Assembly: GCF_015694705.1 (NCBI RefSeq)
Contig: NZ_JADQDR010000005.1
Location: 124,001-188,000, forward strand
Reading direction: 5' to 3'
DNA from: Pontibacter rufus
GTDB taxonomy: Bacteria; Bacteroidota; Bacteroidia; Cytophagales; Hymenobacteraceae
DNA length: 64,000 nucleotides
The position numbers and the translations under genes were made by a program. The notes under the pieces are model-generated. The model saw only the letters and a list, made by a program, of their open reading frames with translations. It ran no database searches and was not told the DNA's origin. Shown here in pieces: positions 52,294 to 61,835 of the stretch. Each line of letters starts with the position of its first letter. Positions within the stretch are counted from its first letter, which is position 1.

Positions 52294-53667
52294 TTACTTA
52301 AGTTTTGGACTTTTGAAATCTAGTTTCTTTAAACCAGCCTGCACTTCGGGGCAACTCATAAACAAATCCCAGAGCAAGCCGCTGCGCCCATTTTCGATCA
52401 TCACCACTTCCGGCCCCTGATCAATGCCAAGGTAACGTTGCGGAAACCAGTTTTTTTCTTCGCTGAAGGCATCGTAAAAACCATACTTTCCCCATACTTT
52501 ATCGCCCAGATCCTCATACAAATGCCGTATTACTTTCATCGATTCCTGGGGCGTGTATGGGTAAGACGACAGCGCTGCCGTGGGCGAAATCACACCTAAA
52601 TCGTGGGTGGGACTGTGGCCGGCGTAGCCGTCTACGGAGTAACTGGCGGTGAGGCCCCAGCAGTCTTCACCATACCCTTCGTAATTTTTCGGGTTGTCTA
52701 TGGCGTAAGCCACATTCACCAAAGTATGGTTCTGGTTATGCGTCCAGTAATCGGCATAGCGGTCTGTGAGGCCGCGCGGATCCAGTCCGAGGTAGGAGTA
52801 ATGCGCCCAGAAAAGCGGACCGACACTGCCATGGTGCCCGTTATGCTCGAGCGCAATTTTATAGCCGTAAGGCGTGGCATCTGCTCTGATGTCGCCGCTC
52901 CGTGCCCAGCCTTCGTGGTATACTTCAGGCGGTATGGTATGCGTGGGCGATGCCGCTGCCAGCACATACATAATCAGGCACTCGTTATAGCCCTGCACCG
53001 GGAAGTTCATCGCCCAGGCCTTATCCGGCGACCAGTGCCAGTACAGCACATTCTGGCCGTGGCGGTACCAGTCCCACTCCACCCCGCGCCATAGTTTATC
53101 GATTTGCGCGGCCAGGGCTTTTTCCTCTTCGTTGCCATCAGCAAAATACTGGCGTACACACAGCAGTCCCTGCACCAGAAAAGCAGTTTCCACCAAATCG
53201 CCGCCATTGTCGTTCTGGCTGAAGGGTTTCACTTTGCCGGTCTCCCCTTCCATCCAGTGCGGCCACGCACCATGAAAGCGGTCTGCCTTTTCCAGGAAAT
53301 TCGTTATCTGCTGCAGGCGTTCAAAGCCCTGTTCTCTGGTGATAAAGCCGCGCTCGATGCCGACCAGAATAGCCATCACCCCGAAACCCGTAGCACCCGT
53401 GGTCACCACATGCTGATCGTTCTGCGGATAATCATTGTCAAGGTGAATGCGCTCAGCCGCTGCGCCAGAGTTAGGCTCTGCCCCATCCCAGAAATACTGA
53501 AAAGTATTTTGCTGCACTTTTGTGAGTAGTTCCTCGTCGCTTAATCTGGTGGTATCTGCAGCCGGCGGAGTTGCTTTTGGTGTGGCAGCAGATGTGTCAG
53601 CCGGTTTGTTGTTACAACTATACAACCACAGCGGCATAGCGAGGAGTAAGTATAAGCGTTTTTTCAT
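52294..53667 (-). CDS. GH144 endo-beta-1,2-glucanase-type lipoprotein
   Basis: A 457-residue protein with a lipoprotein signal (LYLLLAMPLWLYSC), then a Pro/Ala/Thr linker and one PF10091/GH144 catalytic domain (QNTFQYFWDGAEPNSGAAAE; GATGFGVMAILVGIERGF; KLWRGVEWDWYRHGQNVLYW; TASYSVDGYAGHSPTHD). It is likely surface-anchored by lipid, next to the SusC/SusD pair, and would make the first cuts in the glucan. It lies 12 bases upstream of the GH43-type gene and 115 bases downstream of susD, with a terminator-like hairpin in that gap. Confidence 0.87.
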   Translation of the reverse strand: MKKRLYLLLAMPLWLYSCNNKPADTSAATPKATPPAADTTRLSDEELLTKVQQNTFQYFWDGAEPNSGAAAERIHLDNDYPQNDQHVVTTGATGFGVMAILVGIERGFITREQGFERLQQITNFLEKADRFHGAWPHWMEGETGKVKPFSQNDNGGDLVETAFLVQGLLCVRQYFADGNEEEKALAAQIDKLWRGVEWDWYRHGQNVLYWHWSPDKAWAMNFPVQGYNECLIMYVLAAASPTHTIPPEVYHEGWARSGDIRADATPYGYKIALEHNGHHGSVGPLFWAHYSYLGLDPRGLTDRYADYWTHNQNHTLVNVAYAIDNPKNYEGYGEDCWGLTASYSVDGYAGHSPTHDLGVISPTAALSSYPYTPQESMKVIRHLYEDLGDKVWGKYGFYDAFSEEKNWFPQRYLGIDQGPEVVMIENGRSGLLWDLFMSCPEVQAGLKKLDFKSPKLK

Positions 53668-53732
53668 CAGTTTATATTTGATAGGTTTAGCGTTTCCGCT
53701 CCATCATCAACAGGATAAACAAGTATAAAAAA

Positions 53733-53767
53733 GTTGTGGCGCCACACTTTTATTTGCGCGCCACAAC
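53733..53767 (-). terminator. Terminator-like hairpin between susD and GH144
   Basis: GTTGTGGCGC (53733-53742) pairs perfectly with GCGCCACAAC (53758-53767). On the transcribed minus strand it is followed by a run of six T. It probably stops part of the susCD transcripts, giving more SusC/SusD than enzymes. Confidence 0.75.
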
Positions 53768-53782
53768 CTGAAGTTAGTCATT

Positions 53783-55264
53783 TTAATATCCGGGATTTTG
53801 GGTCAGGGTTCCGCCACTGAGCGTAATCTGCTGCAACGGAATGGGGAAGACTTCATTTTTTCCATCTACGAAATTCTTGCCCTGCGCACGCAGCACTTCC
53901 CCGGCCCGGCCCTGACGCACCAGATCAAAGAACCGGTCTCCATTTTCCAGGGCCAGCTCTACACGGCGTTCATGCCAGATGATGTCTCGCAATTCAGCCT
54001 GATCTGTTGTTTCCACATCGGGTAAATCGGCCCTGTTGCGCACCAGGTTTAGCGCATCCAGTGCCTCCTGTGTCATTCCCAGCTCGTTGGCTGCCTCGGC
54101 ATGCATCAGCAACACCTCAGCATAGCGCAGTATTCTGATGTTCTGATCTTTACCGTATCCGCACTCGTTGGTTACAGAGCTCGGCACATAAGCCTTCTGG
54201 TTATAACGCGGATTGGAGGCAGTTTCAATAATCTTGTCTCCCTCTGGTGTAACCTCACCTCTGAACAGAATAGTGGCATCCAGCCGCTCATCACCTTCTT
54301 CAAAGGCATTTACCAGATCTTCTGTAGGCTCCACAAAGCCCCAGCCAAACTGCCCGCGTACACCCTGTACTTCTGCCCACTGGCTGTTGGATGCTTCACA
54401 GTCACCGGGTATGGTCTGCGCCTGTATCTCAAAAATTGATTCGCTGTTGTTCTCGCCCGCTATCGTAAAGATGTCGTGGTAGTTTGGGGTAAGGGAATAG
54501 CCTATGCCCATTACCTGCGCCGTCAGATCCAGTACCTCCTGCCAGTTTTCCTGGTACAACTGTACTTTTGCCAGCATGGTTAGAGCAGCGCCTTTGGTAA
54601 TACGGCCCAAATCGGTAGCACTATAGCTTACCGGCAGTACCTGGGCTGCATCGGTCAGGTCTGCTACAATCTGTTCATATACTTCTTCTTTGGAAGCCCT
54701 GGGTGGATTAAGGTTTTCGGGACTTTCCTGTTCTCCCGGCACCGGCACCTGTGTTCTCAGTGGTACGCCGCCAAACGCCCTAACCAGGTTGAAGTAATGG
54801 AAGGCTCTGAAAAACTTAGCTTCAGCAAGCAGGCGGTTTTGCAGCGTTTCGTCCATATCAATCAGTGGCACATTGGTGAGTACCTGGTTGGCCAGGTTAA
54901 TGCCCTGGTATTGCGCTATCCAATAGGCATTGATGGTTCCTTCGGTAGCAGTAAAGGTGAGATTATCAAAGTTATCCAGAAAACCCGCATCACCGGGCAC
55001 ACTGCCTTTCGATGCATTATCTGAGGTGATGGTAGTGAGGGCAAGCCAGCCAAAAGCAATGGTATTAAACTCCCGCAAATTACCATACATCGAATTGACA
55101 GCCAGTATCGCCTGATCTTCGGTTACATAAAAATCTTCGCCCACTGCTACGTCCTCCGGGTCAACATTCAGAAAATCCTCAGAACAGGAAGCTATACCTG
55201 CCAGGGCCAGTATACTGAAAAGTAGCAGGGCGTTGCGCTTTGTATTAGTTAGTATCTTTTTCAT
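53783..55264 (-). CDS. susD: SusD/RagB family glycan-binding lipoprotein
   Basis: A 493-residue outer membrane lipoprotein (LLFSILALAGIASC) that captures glycans at the surface and covers its SusC partner. Typical regions are FLNVDPEDVAVGEDFYVTED after the lipid Cys, the TPR helices (LLAEAKFFRAFHYFNLVRAF; LTMLAKVQLYQENWQEVL), and the C-terminal RYAEVLLMHAEAANELG and WHERRVELALENGDRFFDLV. The end PLQQITLSGGTLTQNPGY is also characteristic. It follows susC by 18 bases. The glycan cannot be read from the sequence; the enzymes suggest beta-1,2-glucan. Confidence 0.94.
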   Translation of the reverse strand: MKKILTNTKRNALLLFSILALAGIASCSEDFLNVDPEDVAVGEDFYVTEDQAILAVNSMYGNLREFNTIAFGWLALTTITSDNASKGSVPGDAGFLDNFDNLTFTATEGTINAYWIAQYQGINLANQVLTNVPLIDMDETLQNRLLAEAKFFRAFHYFNLVRAFGGVPLRTQVPVPGEQESPENLNPPRASKEEVYEQIVADLTDAAQVLPVSYSATDLGRITKGAALTMLAKVQLYQENWQEVLDLTAQVMGIGYSLTPNYHDIFTIAGENNSESIFEIQAQTIPGDCEASNSQWAEVQGVRGQFGWGFVEPTEDLVNAFEEGDERLDATILFRGEVTPEGDKIIETASNPRYNQKAYVPSSVTNECGYGKDQNIRILRYAEVLLMHAEAANELGMTQEALDALNLVRNRADLPDVETTDQAELRDIIWHERRVELALENGDRFFDLVRQGRAGEVLRAQGKNFVDGKNEVFPIPLQQITLSGGTLTQNPGY

Positions 55265-55282
55265 AAAGCCGTTTGAGTAAGG

Positions 55283-58249
55283 TTAGAAAGTAACATTTAC
55301 ACCCAGGTTATAGGTAGCAGAAAGCGGGTAGACGTTCCTGTCTATGCCCTGGCTTATCGGCGAACCTCCTACTTCAGGTGAAAAACCGTTGTAATCAAAC
55401 CAGGTTACCGGGTTCTGGGCATTCAGGTATATTCTAAAGTTCTGCATCTTCCAGCTGTTTACCAGCGAAGTCGGCAGGTTATAGCCTATTTGCAGGTTAC
55501 GTATCCGTATATAATCGCCGCTCTCCACATAAAAATCATTCGGATCAAGGTTGCTGCCGGTCAGATCTGCCGAAGGATAAGCGTTGGATGTGTTGGCGCC
55601 ATGCCAGCGGTTGTTAAAGAAATCTACCGAGAAGTTCTCGTTACCGTAGCGCACGTTTCTGTTGCCATTATAAATATCAACGTCGCCTACGCCCTGAATG
55701 TCTAACTGCAAGTCAAAATTTCTGTAGCGGAACCCGGTGTTAATGCCATACACGAAGCCTGGATTAGGATTACCGATGATGGTTTTATCCCGCTGATCAA
55801 TTACCCCGTCATCATTCAGATCTCTGTACCTGAAATCTCCGGGAGCGGCAGCAGGTTGGGCCGAGCCGGCAACTTCCTGTTCGTCCTGGAAAATACCGGC
55901 TACTTCATAACCATAAAAAGAACCGATTGGGTCACCTATACGCGTAATGCTAACCTGATAACCGCCCACGGGCAGGTTACCGCTATAGAATGCGTTATTA
56001 CCCGTTTCGATGTCTTTTACCTCATTGTTATTGAAGGACATGTTGAATCCGATATTGTAACCTATATCAGCCGAGATATCATTGGTCCAACCGGCAGACA
56101 ACTCAAGCCCGCGGTTCTGGAAGGTGGCGTAGTTTCCTCTTATTTCACCGGTTAACCCCAGCGAACCCAGGTTTGTGAGGCCAAAAATGGCATTCTCTGT
56201 TTTTTTGTTGTACCAGTCGGCTTCTACAGTTAACCTGTTGTTGAGGAAGCCCATCTCTAAACCTAAATCTGTCTCCTTTATCACTTCCCAGAATAAGCTG
56301 GATGTCACCGTTTCAGTAATGTTCCGCCCCGGATAAAATACGCCGTTAAAAATAGCGCCATAGCGGGAACTTGTACTTACCGGCAGCACAAAGATGCTGG
56401 AAGGTATATTGTTGTTACCCAGTTTACCCCAACTCGCCCTTACCTTGAGGTTATCGAAAATGGATTGGTTCTGCATAAAGTCTTCTTCTGTTACACGCCA
56501 TCCCAGGCCGATGGAAGGAAAGTATTCCCACCTGTCGCTGCTCGGGAACTTAGAAGAGGCATCATACCGGAGCGTAGCCGTGAGCAGATATTTGTCCTGG
56601 TAGGAATAGTTTACACGGCCAAAGTATGAGAGGAATGTATACCTGTCAGCATCGTTACTGATATTAAAAGTGCTTGGATCGCCTAAGTCCAAGTATAAGT
56701 TTGCTGCGGAACGGTATTCCACATCATTTACGGAACCGGTAAGTCCTTCTGATTTATTTTCCTGTGAGGAAGTACCCAGCAATAATGTTATATCATGATC
56801 GCCAAAGGTTTTATCATAGGTCAGAGTATTCTCCCACAACCAGCTGGAAAACTTACTTCTGGATTGGGTTAAAAGACTTCTGGATGCATATTGTACACTT
56901 GTAAGAGAATCCTGCGAACGGAAGTTGCGGTATTCGTTGATGCCATAGTTGATACCTAAACTGGTCCGGAAGGTGAAATCTTTCAGGAACTTCACTTCCC
57001 CGAAAGCATTGCCTGTCAGCTGCTGCCCGTTTGATTCCTGGTTATACCAGTCGAGTGAAGCCTGGGGATTGGCAAAGTTGCCTACATTAAAGTCGAAGGA
57101 ATCGCCATAGTTGCCATTCGCTTTCCTCACAGGAATGATGGGCGGCGCCACAAAAGCCTGGTAAAAAATATCGCCCGGAATATCAGTGGAATTGTAGTTG
57201 TTGAAAATGCCGTTGTAGCCCACCTTGATGTTATCCGTAATATTAAAGTCAGTTTGGAGCCTGGCTGTAATCCGCTTGTAGTCATTCCCTTTCACGATGC
57301 CTTCCTGGTTCAGGTAGCCGGCGCTGGCGCTGTACGTTACTTTTTCCGAGCCGCCGGACGCTGTAACCTGGTGGTTGTGAATCATGGCTGTCTGCAGGAT
57401 TTGATCGAACCAGTCAGTAGTAGGAAAGTCGCTGCGAATCAGCTCGGAACCATTTTTTTCATTAATCAGCGTGGCATATTGCTGCGCATTGGCCATTTCC
57501 AGCTTATTGGTAACACGCTGCACGCCCACATACCCATTGTAGTTGATACGTTGCTCTCCTGCCTGCCCGCGTTTTGTTGTTACCAGTACCACACCATTGG
57601 CAGCTCGTACACCGTAAATCGCAGCACTGGAAGCATCCTTCAGAATCTCTATGGAAGCAATATCAGCGGGGTTCAGAAAGCTCAGGTTGTCTACAAAAGT
57701 ACCATCCACTACATACAACGGGTCCGAACTGCCCAGAGCCGAGCCGGCCCCGCGTATCCTGATCTGCGGGGCTGCGCCGGGAGCGCCGGAATTGGTGATA
57801 GAAACACCGGCCACTTTACCCTGCAGCGCACTCACTGCGTTCTGGGAAGACTGGCGGGCTATCTCCTCTCCTTTTACAGAACTGATAGAGCCGGTTACAT
57901 CGCGTTTCTCCTGCGTGCCATAGCCGACCACCACAACCTGTTCCAGTTGTTGCGCCGAGATAGTCAGCGCCACATTAACAGTAGTTTGCCCGTTGATGGG
58001 TACCTGCCGGCGTTCGTAGCCTAAATAATCGACAACCAAAGTGCCGTCTGCCGGCGCAGAAATAGTATAATTACCATTAACATCAGTTTGGGTTCCGCTG
58101 CTTGTACCCAGCACAGCAACACCCGCTCCTATCAGGGGCTGGCCGCTGGTGGAATCCGTTACTTGTCCACTGATAGTGATCATGTCCTGTGCGAAGAGAG
58201 GACAAACGGAAAGCAGACACATCAGGAGTAGTAAAATGTTTTTCTTCAT
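55283..58249 (-). CDS. susC: SusC/RagA TonB-linked outer membrane transporter
   Basis: A 988-residue TonB-dependent glycan importer. It has a signal peptide (ILLLLMCLLSVCPLFAQ), a carboxypeptidase-D regulatory-like domain (ITISGQVTDSTSGQPLIGAG), a TonB-box region with QVVVVGYGTQEKRDVTGS, a plug (SNAVSALQGKVAGVSI-like segment; IRGAGSALGSSDPLYVVDGT) and the 22-strand barrel ending in NLGVNVTF. It lacks an N-terminal extension for anti-sigma signalling, so regulation is not through a FecR-type route. It is the first gene of the locus; no regulator gene is next to it. Confidence 0.95.
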   Translation of the reverse strand: MKKNILLLLMCLLSVCPLFAQDMITISGQVTDSTSGQPLIGAGVAVLGTSSGTQTDVNGNYTISAPADGTLVVDYLGYERRQVPINGQTTVNVALTISAQQLEQVVVVGYGTQEKRDVTGSISSVKGEEIARQSSQNAVSALQGKVAGVSITNSGAPGAAPQIRIRGAGSALGSSDPLYVVDGTFVDNLSFLNPADIASIEILKDASSAAIYGVRAANGVVLVTTKRGQAGEQRINYNGYVGVQRVTNKLEMANAQQYATLINEKNGSELIRSDFPTTDWFDQILQTAMIHNHQVTASGGSEKVTYSASAGYLNQEGIVKGNDYKRITARLQTDFNITDNIKVGYNGIFNNYNSTDIPGDIFYQAFVAPPIIPVRKANGNYGDSFDFNVGNFANPQASLDWYNQESNGQQLTGNAFGEVKFLKDFTFRTSLGINYGINEYRNFRSQDSLTSVQYASRSLLTQSRSKFSSWLWENTLTYDKTFGDHDITLLLGTSSQENKSEGLTGSVNDVEYRSAANLYLDLGDPSTFNISNDADRYTFLSYFGRVNYSYQDKYLLTATLRYDASSKFPSSDRWEYFPSIGLGWRVTEEDFMQNQSIFDNLKVRASWGKLGNNNIPSSIFVLPVSTSSRYGAIFNGVFYPGRNITETVTSSLFWEVIKETDLGLEMGFLNNRLTVEADWYNKKTENAIFGLTNLGSLGLTGEIRGNYATFQNRGLELSAGWTNDISADIGYNIGFNMSFNNNEVKDIETGNNAFYSGNLPVGGYQVSITRIGDPIGSFYGYEVAGIFQDEQEVAGSAQPAAAPGDFRYRDLNDDGVIDQRDKTIIGNPNPGFVYGINTGFRYRNFDLQLDIQGVGDVDIYNGNRNVRYGNENFSVDFFNNRWHGANTSNAYPSADLTGSNLDPNDFYVESGDYIRIRNLQIGYNLPTSLVNSWKMQNFRIYLNAQNPVTWFDYNGFSPEVGGSPISQGIDRNVYPLSATYNLGVNVTF

Positions 58250-58683
58250 AGCAGGTCGTTTTGATTTGAGTATGGTTAAAATATTATAAGGAAGGTGAAA
58301 TAGTAATCATCAGAAAAAGACCAGAATGAAAGACTGCAGAAACCTGTCTCATCCACTTTTACTAGTCATACTTGGTATACGTGTGCGGTTTTTAGTAGAT
58401 CAGTTTAGGCACCGAAAAAGAGGGCTGCTGTATGGGTTTCGGGGAGTTGGCATGGTAAATACCTGTATTCGGCAAAGATCCTGGGGTATGGCCTAACCTA
58501 TAATGCCGGCCTGTTTACCTGCCTGCGCTGCTATTTCGCCTCCAACTTGTTTACAAATGGGGATGTTGGTGTGATAAAGTATAAGACAGGGCGGCGCAGC
58601 GCAACTAAACAGGCATTATCAGGTGTAAGGCCGTAACCGTCTTTTAGCTGCCCCGTTAGCAGAGTATAAACAACCCTTAAGGC
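58250..58683. other. Divergent regulatory region of the utilisation locus and the GH15 unit
   Basis: No gene was seen. The region must hold the promoters for susC (minus) and the GH15 gene (plus). One AAGTATAA copy lies at 58577-58584. I found no exact TAnnTTTG element for either direction, so transcription may depend on an activator or an alternative sigma factor. Confidence 0.5.
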
Positions 58684-60519
58684 ATGAAAGAATATCTTCC
58701 TATTGCTGACTATGGCCTGATTGGTAACTTACATACCACAGCGCTGGTCTCCATGACCGGTTCCATTGATTATCTACCCTTTACACGGTTCGACTCCCCA
58801 ACCATTTTTGCAGCGCTGCTCGACAAAGACAAAGGAGGCTACTGGCAACTCTGCCCGGCGCATAAAGAAACCCGCCAGAAGCAGCTGTACCTCCCCGATA
58901 CCGGTGTGCTGCTCACACGTTTCTTTACACCCGACGGTATGGCAGAACTCACTGACTTTATGCCCCTGAAAGAACATGAATGCAACTGCACTGTGGTGCG
59001 CATGATCCGGGTGATAAAAGGACAGATTAAATTTAACATGACGTTAAAGCCGCGCTTTAACTATGCCCGCGATGCCCATGAACTGACACGCGAAGGCGAT
59101 GCCCTGCTTTTTACCGGCAAAGGCCCTCACAAAGTTCAGTTCCGCTTAATTACCAACCAGGAAGTGAATATACAGGACGGTGATGTAAACGCGGAGTGGG
59201 AACTGCAACAGGGCGATAAAGCTTATTTTGTGATAGAAACAGTACCGCAGCAGGAAGGCTCCTTTATGGGTGAGGATCTGTTGGATTTTGTTGAGAAGTC
59301 CTTCGACAAGACTGTTATCTTCTGGCGCAGCTGGGTTGAGCAAAGCACGTACCAGGGGCGCTGGCACGAAACCGTTATCCGCTCGGCTATTACCCTTAAG
59401 CTGATGACCTCACGCGAGTATGGCTCTACAATTGCGGCAGCCACTTTTGGCCTACCCGAGCATATTGGTGGGGGCCGCAACTGGGATTATCGTTTTACCT
59501 GGATACGCGATGCCGCCTTTACCATGTATGCTTTCCTGCGCCTCGGCTTTAGAGGTGAGGCGCAGCACTTCCTGGCATGGATTATGGAACGCTGCCGCGA
59601 ATTGCACGAAGCAGACGAACTGCAACTGATGTATACCGTAGATGGCCAGACACAGCTGCAGGAGGAAATACTCGGGCACCTGGAAGGCTATAAATGCTCG
59701 AGGCCTGTGCGCATTGGCAATGCCGCTTCCAAACAGTTTCAGCTGGACATTTACGGAGAACTGATTGATACCATTTATCTTTTCAACAAACATGGCGGAC
59801 CTATTACGTACGAGTTCTGGAAGTATGTAACCCTGTTTGTGAACTATGTGGTGCGTCACTGGCAGGACGACGACCATGGCATCTGGGAAGTACGGGCCGG
59901 CAAAAAAGACTTCCTATACTCTAAAATTATGGCCTGGGTGGCTATTGATCGGGCCATCAACATCGCCCGCGACAGGTCTTTTCCGGCCCCGATGGAAGAA
60001 TGGATGAACACGCGCAACGACATCTATAAGGAAGTATACGAAAACTACTGGAACGAGGAAAAACAGTCTTTTGTACAATACAAAGGCGCCGATGTGCTGG
60101 ACTCTTCGGTACTGATAATGACATTGGTGCGGATGTTCAGCCCGGATGAACCGCGTTTTAAAGCAACCATGGAAGCTATCGAGAAAAGCCTTGTAACCGA
60201 CTCGCTGGTGTACCGCTATAATATTGGCGCCGGGGCGGTAGACGGATTGGCGGGCCAGGAAGGCACCTTCAGCATCTGCTCTTTCTGGTATATCGAGAAC
60301 CTGTCAAAGGCCGGTAAGGTAGAAAAAGCCAGGCTGCAGTTCGAAAAAATGATGGGTTATGCCAACCATCTGGGCCTGTTCTCGGAGCAAATCGGCCTCC
60401 AGGGCGAATTGCTGGGCAATTTCCCGCAGGCATTTACGCACCTGGCACTTATCAGTGCCGCCGAGCAACTCAGCAAAGATTTAGGACATACCAAGCATCC
60501 GGTTGTAGATTTATCATGA
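58684..60519 (+). CDS. Glycoside hydrolase family 15 protein
   Basis: A 611-residue GH15 enzyme without a signal peptide, so cytoplasmic. The N-terminal beta sandwich begins YLPIADYGLIGNLHTTALVS, SMTGSIDYLPFTRFDSPTIF, as in bacterial GH15 proteins. The (alpha/alpha)6 barrel contains GGGRNWDYRFTWIRDAAFTM, and a second catalytic Glu is expected in GLAGQEGTFSICSFWYIENL. GH15 covers glucoamylase, glucodextranase and trehalase; this sequence is of the trehalase/glucoamylase bacterial type. The stop overlaps the ATG of the next gene by 4 bases, so the two act together, probably releasing and then oxidising glucose. Confidence 0.88.
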   Translation: MKEYLPIADYGLIGNLHTTALVSMTGSIDYLPFTRFDSPTIFAALLDKDKGGYWQLCPAHKETRQKQLYLPDTGVLLTRFFTPDGMAELTDFMPLKEHECNCTVVRMIRVIKGQIKFNMTLKPRFNYARDAHELTREGDALLFTGKGPHKVQFRLITNQEVNIQDGDVNAEWELQQGDKAYFVIETVPQQEGSFMGEDLLDFVEKSFDKTVIFWRSWVEQSTYQGRWHETVIRSAITLKLMTSREYGSTIAAATFGLPEHIGGGRNWDYRFTWIRDAAFTMYAFLRLGFRGEAQHFLAWIMERCRELHEADELQLMYTVDGQTQLQEEILGHLEGYKCSRPVRIGNAASKQFQLDIYGELIDTIYLFNKHGGPITYEFWKYVTLFVNYVVRHWQDDDHGIWEVRAGKKDFLYSKIMAWVAIDRAINIARDRSFPAPMEEWMNTRNDIYKEVYENYWNEEKQSFVQYKGADVLDSSVLIMTLVRMFSPDEPRFKATMEAIEKSLVTDSLVYRYNIGAGAVDGLAGQEGTFSICSFWYIENLSKAGKVEKARLQFEKMMGYANHLGLFSEQIGLQGELLGNFPQAFTHLALISAAEQLSKDLGHTKHPVVDLS

Positions 60520-61322
60520 AAAAAGAACAAAAACGTTTGCAGGACAAAGTGGCCGTTGTTACGGGGGCAAGCTCCGGAATTGGCCGGGGCATTGCACTGG
60601 CTATGGGCCGCGAAGGCGCCGGTGTTGTTATTAATTATCATGGACATCAGGAGTCTGCTGAAGAAGTAAAGCAATTGATAGAAGCAGCAGGTGGGCAGGC
60701 TGTTACCTTGCGCGCAGACGTCGGACAGGAAGCAGACGCGCAGCTGTTGATCGATACTGCCATCGGGCATTTCGGCCGGCTGGACATTCTGATAAACAAT
60801 GCAGGCATACAACGTGATGCTGCCTTTCTGGAGATGACGCTGGAACAGTGGCAAAAGGTTATAGATACCAACCTGACAGGGCCTTTTTTGTGTGCACGGG
60901 CTGCCGCACGGGAGTTCGTAAAGCAAGGCGTGCAGCCGGAACGCTCCAAAGCAGCCGGAAACATCATTTTTATCAGTTCAGTACACGATGTAATTCCGTG
61001 GGCAGGCCATGCCAACTATACCGCAGCCAAAGGGGGTGTGCAGATGCTGATGAAAACCCTGGCGCAGGAACTGGCCAAATACAAAATACGGGTAAACGGC
61101 ATCTCACCGGGCGCCATTAAAACGCACATAAATCAACAGGATTGGGAGCTGGAAGAAGGCCGCAAAAAAATGCTGTCGCAGATTCCGTATGGCCGCATCG
61201 GCAATCCGGAAGATATCGCTAACGTAGCCGTGTGGCTGGCCACCGATGAGGCCGATTACGTAACCGGAGCCACTATTTACGTAGACGGCGGCATGACGCT
61301 TTACCCATCTTTCGGGGAATAG
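60516..61322 (+). CDS. SDR oxidoreductase, glucose 1-dehydrogenase-like
   Basis: A 268-residue short-chain dehydrogenase. The cofactor motif is VAVVTGASSGIGRGIALAMG, followed by DILINNAGIQRDA (NNAG), the catalytic Ser in NIIFISSVHDVIPW and Tyr/Lys in ANYTAAKGGVQMLM (YxxxK), and the C-terminal YVTGATIYVDGGMTLYPSF. This pattern is like bacterial glucose 1-dehydrogenases, which oxidise beta-D-glucose to gluconolactone with NAD(P). It is translated from an ATGA overlap with the GH15 gene; that neighbour producing glucose fits the assignment but does not prove it. Confidence 0.87.
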   Translation: MKKEQKRLQDKVAVVTGASSGIGRGIALAMGREGAGVVINYHGHQESAEEVKQLIEAAGGQAVTLRADVGQEADAQLLIDTAIGHFGRLDILINNAGIQRDAAFLEMTLEQWQKVIDTNLTGPFLCARAAAREFVKQGVQPERSKAAGNIIFISSVHDVIPWAGHANYTAAKGGVQMLMKTLAQELAKYKIRVNGISPGAIKTHINQQDWELEEGRKKMLSQIPYGRIGNPEDIANVAVWLATDEADYVTGATIYVDGGMTLYPSFGE

Positions 61323-61455
61323 TTTCCGTTAGCTATACTTCCTAAACGGACAGAGGCCCATGCAGGAGTTTTGCCTTTCAGCTTATCACGTTTCCGACTA
61401 ACTGGCAGTTCTTCCATTAAAAAAACCAGCTACTTTCTTAGCTTCTTAAATTTTA

Positions 61456-61471
61456 ATCGTAATTTTGCGAT
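61456..61471. promoter_or_regulatory. ArsR operator overlapping the arsR -7 element
   Basis: ATCGTAATTTTGCGAT is a 16-base near-perfect palindrome 15 bases before the arsR ATG. It contains TAATTTTG (61460-61467), a match to TAnnTTTG, so a bound repressor would block the promoter. A sister copy precedes arsM. Confidence 0.7.
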
Positions 61472-61485
61472 GATAACAAAAAACG

Positions 61486-61818
61486 ATGGGCACAACTAAA
61501 ACTGCGGCTTTTACACAGGCAGACATAGCGGCAGCAAAGTATGCCAAAGCACTGGCGCATCCGGCCCGCATTGCCATACTGCGGATTCTGGTGGAGCGCA
61601 GGGCCTGCATTTGCGGCGATATTGTTGAAGAACTGCCGCTGTCGCAGTCTACTGTATCGCAGCACCTGAAAGAGCTAAAAGAGTCGGGATTGATTAAAGG
61701 CGATGTGGAAGGCAAAAAGGTATGCTACTGCATTGATGCACAGGTATGGCAACAGGCGCAGCAGGTGCTGGGCGGACTTTTTGCCGGCTATTTGCCACGC
61801 CATACTTCCTGCTGCTAA
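61486..61818 (+). CDS. arsR: ArsR-family metalloregulator
   Basis: A 110-residue winged-helix repressor of the ArsR/SmtB family. The DNA-binding part is [20 protein letters not shown], then [20 protein letters not shown] and the wing [13 protein letters not shown]. Likely arsenite ligands are the CxC of [12 protein letters not shown], further Cys in KVCYCID and a C-terminal Cys pair (HTSCC). It is expected to release DNA when As(III) binds. Matching palindromes in front of arsR and arsM indicate that it controls itself and the methyltransferase gene, 53 bases downstream. Confidence 0.9.
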   Translation: MGTTKTAAFTQADIAAAKYAKALAHPARIAILRILVERRACICGDIVEELPLSQSTVSQHLKELKESGLIKGDVEGKKVCYCIDAQVWQQAQQVLGGLFAGYLPRHTSCC

Positions 61819-61835
61819 AAATTTTATTATTATCC

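Noticed and set aside
52294-53667. Naming the PF10091 proteins as glucoamylases acting on starch
   Set aside because: The glucoamylase-like label for this domain is historical; the characterised family GH144 cuts beta-1,2-glucan, and the neighbours include no starch enzyme.
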